Part shown: positions 43,543 to 53,637 of the stretch, in pieces
Layout of the letters: each line of letters opens with the position of its first letter
Position numbering within the stretch: position 1 is the stretch's first letter
DNA from: Acidobacteriota bacterium
GTDB lineage: Bacteria > Acidobacteriota > Terriglobia > Acidiferrales > UBA7541
Direction of reading: 5' to 3'
NCBI GenBank assembly: GCA_027307115.1
Contig: DAHUXN010000034.1
Coordinates: 37,331-101,330, forward strand
DNA length: 64,000 bases
The notes under the pieces: generated by a model
What the model was told of the DNA's origin: nothing
Databases searched by the model: none
The model's input: only the letters and a program-made list of their open reading frames with translations
Translations under genes and position numbers: made by a program

Positions 43543-43848
43543 AGCGGCTGCGAGACTCGAACAATTTTCTATTTTTGCTTCAACCAGCCATTGCGGAAAC
43601 CCGCGCGGCGCAAGCCTGTCACTATGTAAGGGCAGCGCTGCATTAAACTCCACAGAAAGTCCGTTCTGTAATTCTCGAGCAGCGACACCTGGGAAGTCGT
43701 TTATCCAACACCACTGCGCCGTCCGATAAGGATATAATTTGCCGTGGGGGAGCGCGCTTCTATCGCGCGGCCGCAGATCTTCGAAATAAAAGGGGAATCT
43801 GCCGCCGTAAACTTCACGAACTTCCTTTAGTCCCATCGAATTTCTAGA
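43543..43848. other. Intergenic region, no recognised element
   Basis: 306 bases upstream of the glucan synthase gene. A minus-strand open frame crosses it and both neighbouring genes, without codon character. I see no clear promoter, terminator or repeat. Confidence 0.4.
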
Positions 43849-46800
43849 ATGAAAGAGAATCATCCACTGATCGCGACGCTTCACGAAATTGCGGAACCGA
43901 TTCGTGCTGAGCTTTTCAGCTTAGAGCGGCTGGAACAGCACGCCGAGAGTCTGGCGGCGGCGCAGATTGTTACGACTAAAACGATGCGCGGCCATCCACT
44001 GATACCTCGCGTCAGGGAAAATGGACGCGTCCTGCTTGATTCCTATCGAGCCACTTCGCTTGCCATTGAGCAAGGCCGTTCCATTACCCCGGCGGCCGAA
44101 TGGCTGGTTGACAACTTTCATATTGTGGATGAGCAACTTCGGGAGATTCAAGACGATTTGCCGGCCGGTTATTACCACACGCTTCCGAAACTGGCTTCTG
44201 GACATTTGGAGGGATATCCGCGCGTTTACGGAGTGGCGTGGGCGTTTGTGGCGCACACTGACAGCCGCTTCGACCCAGAAGCGCTCCTGCGTTTCGTGTC
44301 GGCGTATCAACGTGTGCAACCGCTGACAATTGGCGAGCTATGGGCCGTGGCCATCACGCTTCGCGTGGTTTTGATCGAGAATCTTCGGCGGCTGGCGGAA
44401 CGAATCGTGCGCAGCCGCACGGCACGCCAGGAAGCGGACCGTTTGGCGGATTTGCTGCTTGGTGCAAGCGCGCGGCCTGAAGCTCTGGCGGCAGCGCTAG
44501 CGGAATTTGAAGATCGGCCTCTGGAAACGGCGTTCGCTGTGCAGTTGGTGCAGCGTTTGCGCGATCTGGACCCGAAAGTCGCGCCGGTGCTGCAATGGCT
44601 GGACAAACGGCTGGCGGATGCGGGAACAAACGCGGATGACGTTGTACATGCGGAACACCAGGAGCAGGGGGCCTCGAACGTTTCGGTGCGAAATATCGTC
44701 ACCAGCATGCGCTCGATTTCGGCATTCGACTGGCCAGAATTCTTCGAGGCGGTCAGCCTGGTCGATGAAATCCTCCGCAGGGACACACATTTTGCGGAAA
44801 TGGATTTTGCGACGCGCGACAACTATCGCCACGCCATTGAGGATCTTTCGCGGGGGTCGAAACATTCAGAAATAGAAGTCGCCAAGCGTGTCGTTAGAAA
44901 AGTTCTGCAAGCCGCTTCGATAGTTTCCGACAGTTCGCCCAACGGGGATGATCCCAACCTCAACCGCAAAGCCGATCCCGGGTATTACCTGATTTCGCGG
45001 GGACGTCCCGCCTTTGAGCGTGAACTCGGCTTTCGTGTTTCGCTAAGGCGCTGGCTGCTGCGTTTATATATTCGCGGCGCGGTGCCGGGCTATCTGGGCA
45101 CAATTGCGTTGCTCACCGGAATCCTACTGGCTTTGCCCCTGTTGTTGAGCTTTGAAACTGGCGTGGGTGAAAAGCGCCTCCTGCTGCTGGCAGTCTTCGC
45201 GGCAGTGCCCGCGTCGGACCTGGCGATCGCGCTTATCAATCGCGCAGTCATGGATTCGCTGGGGCCGCGAAGGCTACCGCGGCTGGAATTACGCGAGGTT
45301 CCTCCAGAATTGCGAACCATCATTGTTGTGCCAACGCTGCTGACGACACCCACGGATGTCAACGAGCAGGTCGAGCGGCTCGAAGTGCATTATCTGGCGA
45401 ATCCAGACGGAGATTTGCGTTTCGCACTGCTTTCCGATTGGGCTGACGCGCCATCCGAAACGCTTCCCGGCGACGATGATTCACTGGCGACCGCGGCCGA
45501 GGCTATATCGAAGTTGAATCAGCATCATGGGCCTGCACCGGGAGGCGGCGAACGCTTTTTCCTTTTCCACCGCAAGCGCCTGTGGAACGAACGCGAAGGC
45601 AAATGGATGGGCTGGGAGCGTAAGCGCGGAAAATTACACGAGTTGAACCGACTCTTGCGCGGCGCTACAGACACAACATTTATCCCAAACGGCCAGGCTG
45701 TAGAAGACCTGAAGAGCGTGCGCTACGTAATCACGCTTGATGCCGATACTCGTCTGCCGCGCGGAACGGCTGCCCGCCTGATAGGAACGATGGCCCATCC
45801 TCTCAACAGGCCAAACTTTAGCGCGCGTGACGGGCGCGTGGTGGAAGGATACGCCATCGTGCAACCGCGCATCACGCCGTCGCTTCCCATCGGCCGCGAG
45901 GGTTCACTCGCTCAAAAAATATATTCCGGCCCAGGCGGGATTGATCCTTACTCGGCGGCTGTTTCAGACGTGTATCAGGACCTATTTCGAGAAGGCTCCT
46001 ATACCGGCAAGGGAATTTATGACATTGACGCGTTTGAAAATGCTCTCGCGGGCAAAGTGCCGGAAAACTCGCTCTTGAGCCACGACCTTTTTGAGGGAAT
46101 TTTTGCGCGCGTTGGTCTGACTACGGACGTTGAATTGTTCGAAGAATTTCCGTCACGCTATGCGGCGATCGCGGCACGGCAAGACCGATGGGCGCGCGGA
46201 GATTGGCAACTCTTGCCATGGCTGTTGGGCGTGCACCGTGCGGGTTCTGGAAGCGAGTCGATCAAGATTCCAGCAATCGGCCGATGGAAGATCTTCGACA
46301 ATCTGCGCCGCACGTTGTCGGCTCCGGCGACACTGCTGACTCTGATTGCCGGCTGGGAATTGAGAGCACCCAATCCGTGGGTGTGGACGCTGTTCATTGT
46401 GGTTGCGCTGGCGATACCGGTATTGCTGCCGTGGCTTTTCGATTTCGTTCCGCGGCGCAAGGGCATTTCGTGGCGAAGCCATTTTCGAGGCCTGTTCAGC
46501 GACTTGGTGCTCGGAGCGTCTCAGATTGGATTGACGTTAACATTCCTCGCATACCAGACTTGGCTAATGTCCGTGGCAATCATCCGGACTCTCGTTCGTT
46601 TGGTGGTCACACACAAACGTTTGCTTGAATGGGTCACCGCAGCGCAGGCCAAGGCGCAAGTGGATTTGACGCTCCTGGGCACGTACAAGCGCATGGCGGG
46701 TGGATTTGTGATTCTCGGCGCTGCGCTCGCCGCGATGGCTTTTGCGCCACACAGGCATTGGATGTTTGCCGCTCCGTTTTTAGCGCTTTGGGCGGCGGCA

Positions 46801-49800
46801 CCGGCGGTAGCGTGGCGGATCAGCTTGCCACCGGAGAGAAAAGCACAGGCATTAAGTTCGCAGGGCCGGGAAGGTCTGCGGCTGATTTCGCGGCGAACGT
46901 GGCGTTTCTTTGAGAAGTTCGTGACTTCGCAAAGCCATGGGCTACCGCCGGACAATTTTCAGGAGAGTCCGAAGGGCATTGTGGCTCAGCGTACGTCGCC
47001 AACAAACATCGGACTGTATCTCATGTCGATCGTTTGTGCTCATGACCTCGGTTGGCTGGGCCTCGCGGAAATGGTTGAACGGCTCGAGGCCACTCTGGGG
47101 ACGATGCGCGAAATGGATTTGTTTCGGGGCCACTTTTACAACTGGTACGACACGTCCGACCTTCATCCACTGATCCCGAAATACGTTTCCACGGTTGATA
47201 GCGGAAATCTGGCGGGCCATTTATGGGCGCTGGCAAACAGTTGCCGCGAGATGATGGAGAAACCGTCTTTTGAGGCCGGGGTGCTCGCTGGGATGCGAGA
47301 TACGAGCCAGTTGTTGCGCGAGGCTTTGGCGGGAATTCCGCACACTCCGCGCACGCACGTGGTCACGCGTAAACAGCTCAGCGATGCAGTGGAGGCGATT
47401 GCGACCTCGCTTGAAGAGCAACCGAGCGGAGCGTTGGATTGGGCCAGCCGTTTCGTGCAGTGGAAGACACTAACCCAGAATGTGGCGGACATTGCACAGA
47501 CCTTGACGCAAGAACGCGAAGATGCCGCCGACTCAGATCTGCCGATCTGGGCCAATGCATTGAAGGCTTGCATTGAAAGTCACGCGCAAGATGTGAGAAT
47601 TTTAATTCCGCTAAGTCAACTGAATTCCAAAGATGTAGCGAGTGTTGCGAACTATTTCCGAGAGCACGCGTCGGAATCAAGCGCGATTGCGCTGCTCTAT
47701 TCGGTTCCGACGTTCGCAGATGCGCCGGACAGATTCGAAGCGTCGCTCCGAGAGCTTTCCGCCCTGCGCAATCGGCTGATGACTGATAGACCGGACGGCG
47801 ACAATCCAGCCAGGCACGACATTGCCGTTCCCGTGGACGCACTGATCGAAATCGTAAAGCAATCCTCGGCGGATGCGGTCGCGCTGATTCGCCGGCTGTC
47901 AACGATCATTCAAACAGCGGAAGAGATGGTTGAAGCGATGGAGTTCGGCTTTCTGTTTGATGACAGGCGCAAGCTGTTTTCCATCGGGTATCGAGTGGAC
48001 GATGGCGTCGCGGATCCCAATTATTACGATTTACTGGCGTCGGAAGCGCGGCTGGCAAGTTTTATCGCGATTGCGAAAGGCGAGGCACCGGCCGCGCATT
48101 GGTTTCGTTTGGGCCGCGCACTCACGCCGGTGAACGGCGGCTCCGCGCTGACGTCGTGGTCGGGGTCGATGTTCGAGTACTTGATGCCGGCGCTTGTGAT
48201 GCGCTCTCCGGAAGGTAGTTTGCTGGGTCAAACGCTGGAGCTTGTAGTGCGGCGTCAAGAAGAATATGGCGCTGAGCGGAGAGTGCCGTGGGGCGTATCG
48301 GAATCGGCTTACAACGCGCGCGACGTAGATTTCACATATCAATACTCGAGTTTCGGCGTGCCTGGCTTGGGGCTTAAGCGCGGCCTGAGTGACGATCTCG
48401 TGGTTGCGCCTTACGCGACCGCACTGGCCGCGATGATCAATCCTGTCGCGGCGCTGGAGAACTTTGCGCGCCTGGAACAAGCGGGCGCGGCCGGCACATA
48501 CGGTTTCTACGAAGCGCTGGATTACACATCCAGTCGCCTGCCCGAAGGAAAGGATTTTGCGCTGGTGCGCACGTATTTCGCGCATCATCAGGCCATGACG
48601 TTAATCGCGCTTGCCAACGTGCTGAACGACGGCGCGGTGCTCAGCCGTTTCCATGCCGAACCGATGGTGCAGGCCACGGAGCTGTTGTTGCAGGAGAGGA
48701 CGCCGCGCGACGTAATGGTGACGCGGCCACGGGCGCAGGACGTATCTGCAAGCGCGCAAGTACGCGAACTGATTCCGCCGGTCGTGCGCCGTTTCAGCAC
48801 TCCGCACACTCCGACACCCCGGACTCAACTGCTTTCCAACGGGAGATACGTTGTAATGCTCACCGCGGCCGGGTCGGGATACAGCCGGTGGAAGGACCTT
48901 GCGATAACGCGCTGGCGCGAGGATGTGACATGCGATTGCTGGGGAAGCTACGTATTTCTCCGTGATGTACACACGGGCCAGGTGTGGTCCGCGGGCTTTC
49001 AACCGAGCGGCGTTGAGGCAGATTCGTACGAGGCCTCTTTCTTTGAGGACCGCGCGGAATTTATCCGACGCGACGGTTCCCTGACGACGGCACTCGAAGT
49101 GATTGTCTCGCCGGAAGACGATGCGGAGGTGCGGCGCGTTTCGATAACGAATCTGGGTACGCGCGCGCGTGAAATCGAGGTTACATCCTACGCGGAAATT
49201 TGCCTGGCAGCGCAAAGCGCCGATATGGCGCATCCGGCATTTTCCAATTTATTTGTCGAGACGGAATTCGTGCCGGAGGTCAACGGCCTGATTGCGACGC
49301 GGCGGCCGCAATCCGATAAGGAAACGACTATATGGGCTGCGCACGTCGCCGTGGTGGAAGGCGAGGCCGTCGGTGAACTTCAATATGAGACGGATCGTGC
49401 GCGGTTTATCGGGCGATGCCATGATATTCGCAACCCGATATCGGTGATCGACGGCCGGCCACTCTCGAATACAGTTGGGTCAGTGCTCGACCCTCTAATG
49501 AGCCTTCGCCGCAGGGTGCGCATTCCCGCGGGCAGCGCCGTGAGTATTGTTTTTTCCACAGTAGTTGCTCCTTCTCGAGATCTGGCTGTAGATCTTGCGG
49601 ACAAGTATCGGGCAACGAAAGTGTTTGAGCGAACGCTGTCGCTGGCGTGGACGCAGGCGCAAGTGCAACTCCATCACCTGGGCATTGATCTGGAAGAAGC
49701 GCACTTGTTCCAGCGGCTGGCAAATTTTGTATTGTACTCAGATCCGGCGTTGCGGCCTTCCTCCGATGTGCTAAGCCAAAGCGGGCTGGAGCGCTCGGCA

Positions 49801-52671
49801 CTGTGGGCGCATGGAATCTCCGGCGACTTGCCCATCGTGCTGGTGCGCATCGACGATCCGGAAGACGTTGGAATTGTGCGCCAACTGTTGCGCGCGCATG
49901 AGTACTGGCGCATGAAACAGTTATTCGCGGACATCGTCATCATCAATGAAAAACCGTCATCGTATGGTCAGGACCTGCAGGAGTCGCTCGATGAACTGGT
50001 GCGGGGAAGCCGTTTGCGGCTCTGGCCGGATACGGACAAATCGCGTGGCGGTATTTTCCTATTGCGAGCAGATCTCATCATTGCGCGGGAGCGAACGCTG
50101 CTGCAAACGATCGCGCGCGCAGTGCTACTCAGCCGGCGCGGCAGTTTATCTGAACAAGTTCTTCGATCGCAGCGGCCGGAGGTACCAACGCTGACCATCG
50201 CGCGTCCCAGGCGCCCCGCGAGGCGTCAGGATTTGCCGCTTCCCTTGCCCGCACTCGAATTTTTCAATGGCCTTGGCGGGTTTGCCGAGCAAGGCCGTGA
50301 ATATGTGACTGTACTCAGTGAAGGTTTACGGACTCCCGCGCCGTGGATCAACGTTATCGCGAATCCGTCGTTTGGCTTCCTGGCTTCGGAGTCGGGATCA
50401 GGTCACGCGTGGTCCCTCAATAGCCACGAAAATCAGCTCACTCCGTGGTCGAACGATCCGGTGACGGATCCCGCCGGCGAAGCAATCTATATTCGCGACG
50501 AAAGCACGGGCGAAGTCTGGACGCCGACAGCGCTGCCGATTCGGGATGAAACCGCGATGTACGTGGCATGTCACGGGCAAGGATACAGCCGGTTCCAACA
50601 TGGCTCACGCGGGATTCTGCTCGAATTATTGCAATTTGTTCCGCCGGAAGACCCGGTGAAGATTTCCCGGCTCGTTCTGAAGAACAACTCAGGGCGCATC
50701 CGCCGCCTTTCAGTGACTGCCTATGCAGAATGGGTGTTGGGAAGTTCGCGCAGCGCTTCGGCTCCTTGCATTTTCACGGAGACGGATTCACAGACACGGG
50801 CGCTTTTCGCACAAAGCGCGTGGGGCGGAGAATTCGGGGGACGCATCGCCTTTGCCGACCTGGCAGGAGCGCAAAATTCTTTCACGGGAGATCGCGCTGA
50901 ATTCATCGGGCGCAACGGAACGTTGGACCGCCCTCTGGCATTGGAGAGAGGCGGCCCACTTTCAGGAAAAACAGGTGCGGGCCTTGATCCTTGCGCCGCG
51001 CTCCAAACGTCGGTTGAGTTGCAACCAGGCGCGCAAGCCGAGGTTGTATTCCTCCTCGGACAAGCAGAAAGCAAAGAGCAGGCTCGCGAGCTCTTGGGAC
51101 GCTACCGCACGGAGGACTTAAATGCCGTCCTGTTCGAAGTCAAGCGCCGCTGGGACGATGTCCTCGACTCCGTTCAAGTCACCACACCCGAGCCGGCAAT
51201 GAATGCGGTGATGAACCGATGGCTGCTCTATCAAACGCTTGCGTGCCGCGTGTGGGCGCGAGCAGGCTTCTATCAACTAAGCGGCGCATACGGTTTCCGA
51301 GATCAACTTCAGGACATCATGGCCTTGACAGTTGCAAAGCGCGACGTGGCGCGCGCACAACTGCTGCGGGCGACTGGGCGGCAATTCACTGAAGGCGACG
51401 TGCAGCATTGGTGGCATCCGCCGTCGGGACGTGGCGTGCGCACGCGCATTTCAGACGACCTGCTCTGGCTGCCCTATGCGGTGGTGCAATTCATCGAAAC
51501 CTCCGGTGATACAGGCGTGCTCGACGAAATCGTGCCTTTCCTCGAAGGAGAATCTCTCGCTGAAGGCCAGCCAGAGGCTTATTTCGAGCCTCGTGTTTCG
51601 CAGACTCGCGCAACGCTGTTCGAGCATTGCGCCCGAGCTCTGGACCGAAGCCTTTCCGTCGGCAGCCATGGCTTGCCGCTGATGGGCACAGGCGATTGGA
51701 ATGACGGAATGAATCGGGTGGGCGAGATGGGCAAAGGAGAGAGCGTATGGCTCGGCTGGTTCCTGCACACGATTCTTTGGGAATTCGCGAAAATTGCGGA
51801 TTCGCGCGGCGAGAACAAGCGTGCCGAAGCCTGGCGTGTCCACGTGAGCCTTCTGAAAGCGGCTCTCGAACGCGATGGATGGGATGGCGAATGGTATCGC
51901 CGGGCCTATTTTGACGATGGCACACCGCTCGGCTCGGCGGGAAACACGGAATGCCGCATTGATTCCATTGCGCAATCCTGGGGAGTAATCACCGGCGCAG
52001 CGGAACCGGGCCGCGCGGCACGGGCAATGGCGGCTGTTGATCACTTGCTGGTACGCCGCACAGAGGGCCTCGTCCTGCTGTTGACTCCGCCCTTCGATAA
52101 TGCGGGGCATGACCCTGGCTACATAAAGGGCTATCCGCCGGGCATCCGCGAAAATGGCGGACAATATACGCATGCCGCAATCTGGACGGTGATTGCCTTC
52201 GCCGCGCTTGGCGATGGCGACCGGGCCGCTGAACTTTTCCGGATGCTCAACCCGATCAACCGAAGCAACACACGCGCCGGTGTGCAACGTTACAAAGTGG
52301 AGCCCTACGTCGCTGTAGGCGACGTTTACTCGCAGCCGCCGCACGTGGGCCGCGGCGGATGGACATGGTACACGGGATCCGCGGGCTGGCTGCATCGCGC
52401 CGGCATGGAATGGATCCTTGGATTCCGGTTGCGCGGCAAGACATTGTCAATTGATCCATGCATTCCGCGCGCATGGCCGAGTTATTCGATTCGTTTTCGG
52501 CATCACACAGCCGTGTATAAGATCGCGGTGGAAAATCCGCGACATGTTTCGCACGGGGTCGCCATCATTGAGCTGGATGGGAAAACTTTGCCGCTCTCAT
52601 CGAACATTCCTCTTGCCGATGACGGTCTGGAGCACCAAGTCCGCGTCGTGCTCGGCAAACGAGACACCTAA
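43849..52671 (+). CDS. Cyclic beta-1,2-glucan synthase (GT84-GH94 giant membrane protein)
   Basis: 2940 residues, close to NdvB/Cgs (about 2830). The first 400 residues are helical; membrane spans follow at about 405-465. The GT84 domain (about 480-800) has the donor-site DADTRLPRG and the RQDRWARGDWQLLPWL motif (QxxRW type). More spans lie at about 840-985. A glycoamylase-like domain follows (about 1010-1610, with FTYQYSSFGVPGLGLK). Two beta-sandwich domains (about 1650-2400) precede a C-terminal GH94 phosphorylase-like domain with GTGDWNDGMNRVGEMGKGES near residue 2613, containing the catalytic Asp. It polymerises UDP-glucose, trims and cyclises periplasmic glucan. No transporter gene (ndvA) is adjacent. 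Confidence 0.93.
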   Translation: MKENHPLIATLHEIAEPIRAELFSLERLEQHAESLAAAQIVTTKTMRGHPLIPRVRENGRVLLDSYRATSLAIEQGRSITPAAEWLVDNFHIVDEQLREIQDDLPAGYYHTLPKLASGHLEGYPRVYGVAWAFVAHTDSRFDPEALLRFVSAYQRVQPLTIGELWAVAITLRVVLIENLRRLAERIVRSRTARQEADRLADLLLGASARPEALAAALAEFEDRPLETAFAVQLVQRLRDLDPKVAPVLQWLDKRLADAGTNADDVVHAEHQEQGASNVSVRNIVTSMRSISAFDWPEFFEAVSLVDEILRRDTHFAEMDFATRDNYRHAIEDLSRGSKHSEIEVAKRVVRKVLQAASIVSDSSPNGDDPNLNRKADPGYYLISRGRPAFERELGFRVSLRRWLLRLYIRGAVPGYLGTIALLTGILLALPLLLSFETGVGEKRLLLLAVFAAVPASDLAIALINRAVMDSLGPRRLPRLELREVPPELRTIIVVPTLLTTPTDVNEQVERLEVHYLANPDGDLRFALLSDWADAPSETLPGDDDSLATAAEAISKLNQHHGPAPGGGERFFLFHRKRLWNEREGKWMGWERKRGKLHELNRLLRGATDTTFIPNGQAVEDLKSVRYVITLDADTRLPRGTAARLIGTMAHPLNRPNFSARDGRVVEGYAIVQPRITPSLPIGREGSLAQKIYSGPGGIDPYSAAVSDVYQDLFREGSYTGKGIYDIDAFENALAGKVPENSLLSHDLFEGIFARVGLTTDVELFEEFPSRYAAIAARQDRWARGDWQLLPWLLGVHRAGSGSESIKIPAIGRWKIFDNLRRTLSAPATLLTLIAGWELRAPNPWVWTLFIVVALAIPVLLPWLFDFVPRRKGISWRSHFRGLFSDLVLGASQIGLTLTFLAYQTWLMSVAIIRTLVRLVVTHKRLLEWVTAAQAKAQVDLTLLGTYKRMAGGFVILGAALAAMAFAPHRHWMFAAPFLALWAAAPAVAWRISLPPERKAQALSSQGREGLRLISRRTWRFFEKFVTSQSHGLPPDNFQESPKGIVAQRTSPTNIGLYLMSIVCAHDLGWLGLAEMVERLEATLGTMREMDLFRGHFYNWYDTSDLHPLIPKYVSTVDSGNLAGHLWALANSCREMMEKPSFEAGVLAGMRDTSQLLREALAGIPHTPRTHVVTRKQLSDAVEAIATSLEEQPSGALDWASRFVQWKTLTQNVADIAQTLTQEREDAADSDLPIWANALKACIESHAQDVRILIPLSQLNSKDVASVANYFREHASESSAIALLYSVPTFADAPDRFEASLRELSALRNRLMTDRPDGDNPARHDIAVPVDALIEIVKQSSADAVALIRRLSTIIQTAEEMVEAMEFGFLFDDRRKLFSIGYRVDDGVADPNYYDLLASEARLASFIAIAKGEAPAAHWFRLGRALTPVNGGSALTSWSGSMFEYLMPALVMRSPEGSLLGQTLELVVRRQEEYGAERRVPWGVSESAYNARDVDFTYQYSSFGVPGLGLKRGLSDDLVVAPYATALAAMINPVAALENFARLEQAGAAGTYGFYEALDYTSSRLPEGKDFALVRTYFAHHQAMTLIALANVLNDGAVLSRFHAEPMVQATELLLQERTPRDVMVTRPRAQDVSASAQVRELIPPVVRRFSTPHTPTPRTQLLSNGRYVVMLTAAGSGYSRWKDLAITRWREDVTCDCWGSYVFLRDVHTGQVWSAGFQPSGVEADSYEASFFEDRAEFIRRDGSLTTALEVIVSPEDDAEVRRVSITNLGTRAREIEVTSYAEICLAAQSADMAHPAFSNLFVETEFVPEVNGLIATRRPQSDKETTIWAAHVAVVEGEAVGELQYETDRARFIGRCHDIRNPISVIDGRPLSNTVGSVLDPLMSLRRRVRIPAGSAVSIVFSTVVAPSRDLAVDLADKYRATKVFERTLSLAWTQAQVQLHHLGIDLEEAHLFQRLANFVLYSDPALRPSSDVLSQSGLERSALWAHGISGDLPIVLVRIDDPEDVGIVRQLLRAHEYWRMKQLFADIVIINEKPSSYGQDLQESLDELVRGSRLRLWPDTDKSRGGIFLLRADLIIARERTLLQTIARAVLLSRRGSLSEQVLRSQRPEVPTLTIARPRRPARRQDLPLPLPALEFFNGLGGFAEQGREYVTVLSEGLRTPAPWINVIANPSFGFLASESGSGHAWSLNSHENQLTPWSNDPVTDPAGEAIYIRDESTGEVWTPTALPIRDETAMYVACHGQGYSRFQHGSRGILLELLQFVPPEDPVKISRLVLKNNSGRIRRLSVTAYAEWVLGSSRSASAPCIFTETDSQTRALFAQSAWGGEFGGRIAFADLAGAQNSFTGDRAEFIGRNGTLDRPLALERGGPLSGKTGAGLDPCAALQTSVELQPGAQAEVVFLLGQAESKEQARELLGRYRTEDLNAVLFEVKRRWDDVLDSVQVTTPEPAMNAVMNRWLLYQTLACRVWARAGFYQLSGAYGFRDQLQDIMALTVAKRDVARAQLLRATGRQFTEGDVQHWWHPPSGRGVRTRISDDLLWLPYAVVQFIETSGDTGVLDEIVPFLEGESLAEGQPEAYFEPRVSQTRATLFEHCARALDRSLSVGSHGLPLMGTGDWNDGMNRVGEMGKGESVWLGWFLHTILWEFAKIADSRGENKRAEAWRVHVSLLKAALERDGWDGEWYRRAYFDDGTPLGSAGNTECRIDSIAQSWGVITGAAEPGRAARAMAAVDHLLVRRTEGLVLLLTPPFDNAGHDPGYIKGYPPGIRENGGQYTHAAIWTVIAFAALGDGDRAAELFRMLNPINRSNTRAGVQRYKVEPYVAVGDVYSQPPHVGRGGWTWYTGSAGWLHRAGMEWILGFRLRGKTLSIDPCIPRAWPSYSIRFRHHTAVYKIAVENPRHVSHGVAIIELDGKTLPLSSNIPLADDGLEHQVRVVLGKRDT

Positions 52672-52855
52672 CAACTGGGCCCTTCGTCACTTTTTGCCTA
52701 CAACACGAAAGTCTGCCGGTTCGCGGCACGTTTGTGCTCTGTCCTCGAAGAACCGGTTGAATCTAGAGCCACACTGTAGCTGCGTTTCTTTGCGTGGGAT
52801 ATGATGACCTCGGGCCACGCAGTTCAGCGCCTTCGCATTCGAGGAGGTCACATCG

Positions 52856-53593
52856 ATGGATCGAGATTTCTTTTACTCAATCATGAATGGCGAAGGGACG
52901 CTCGACTACGAGCTTTACCTAAATACGAAAACCTTGCTTTCCTGCCAAAAAGATTTCATGGATTTTTGCAACGCGGACGAATTGCAATTCCAAATCGTCC
53001 ACCAGGTGGAAGAAATGTGGATGAAGCTGATCGGGTATACGCTGCTCGACATTGATGATTACATTCAGAAAGAGGACACCAACCGCGTCATAACGCTCTT
53101 TCGCCGGGTGCACATCGCGTTGCGGCTGATGGTTGAGCAACTCGCGCTTCTGGAGACGATGTCGCCCAAGGAGTATCAGGAGATTCGCTTGCGGTTGGGA
53201 AACGGCAGCGGGCAGGAATCGCCGGGGTTTCGGACGCTGCTCCGCATGCACACGCCGCTGTGGCAATCATTCAAGACGTGCTACCTCGACAAACATGAGC
53301 TGACGATCGAGAAAATTTACAATTCGGAATACAGCCACTCGGACGCCTACGTCGTCGCCGAAGCATTCGCCGAATTCGACGAGCTATTCCAAAGATTTCG
53401 CGCCGCGCACATGCAGTTGATCATGCGCACGATTGGTCTGGGTGCAAAATCGTTGAAGGGCCGCTCGGTCGATCTGCTGAATGAAGGCATGCGCGTGCGC
53501 TTCTTCCCGGAACTGTGGGAAATTCGCAGCCAGATGACGGACAACTGGGGCGGCGAGTATGGAGTTGTTCGGGATCCCATCGGCGGCCACTGA
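52856..53593 (+). CDS. Tryptophan 2,3-dioxygenase-like heme protein, divergent
   Basis: 245 residues, shorter than TDO (about 280); GGAGG precedes ATG 52856. The TDO fold is clear: distal His49 in FQIVHQVEEMWMKL, LLETMSPKEYQEIR, the RLGNGSGQESPGFR segment and the heme-ligand His185 in FRAAHMQLIMRTIG, then RFFPELWEIRSQM. But the glycine-rich loop GTGGTSG that closes over the substrate is replaced by LGAKSLKGRS. In TDO that loop binds the Trp ammonium and carboxylate, so the substrate may differ (an indole derivative, as for the TDO homologue MarE). Co-located with a zinc alcohol dehydrogenase 44 bases downstream. Confidence 0.82.
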   Translation: MDRDFFYSIMNGEGTLDYELYLNTKTLLSCQKDFMDFCNADELQFQIVHQVEEMWMKLIGYTLLDIDDYIQKEDTNRVITLFRRVHIALRLMVEQLALLETMSPKEYQEIRLRLGNGSGQESPGFRTLLRMHTPLWQSFKTCYLDKHELTIEKIYNSEYSHSDAYVVAEAFAEFDELFQRFRAAHMQLIMRTIGLGAKSLKGRSVDLLNEGMRVRFFPELWEIRSQMTDNWGGEYGVVRDPIGGH

Positions 53594-53637
53594 CCACCGA
53601 TTGGCGTCGCGCGTTCATTACGAGCAGGGGGAATCGC

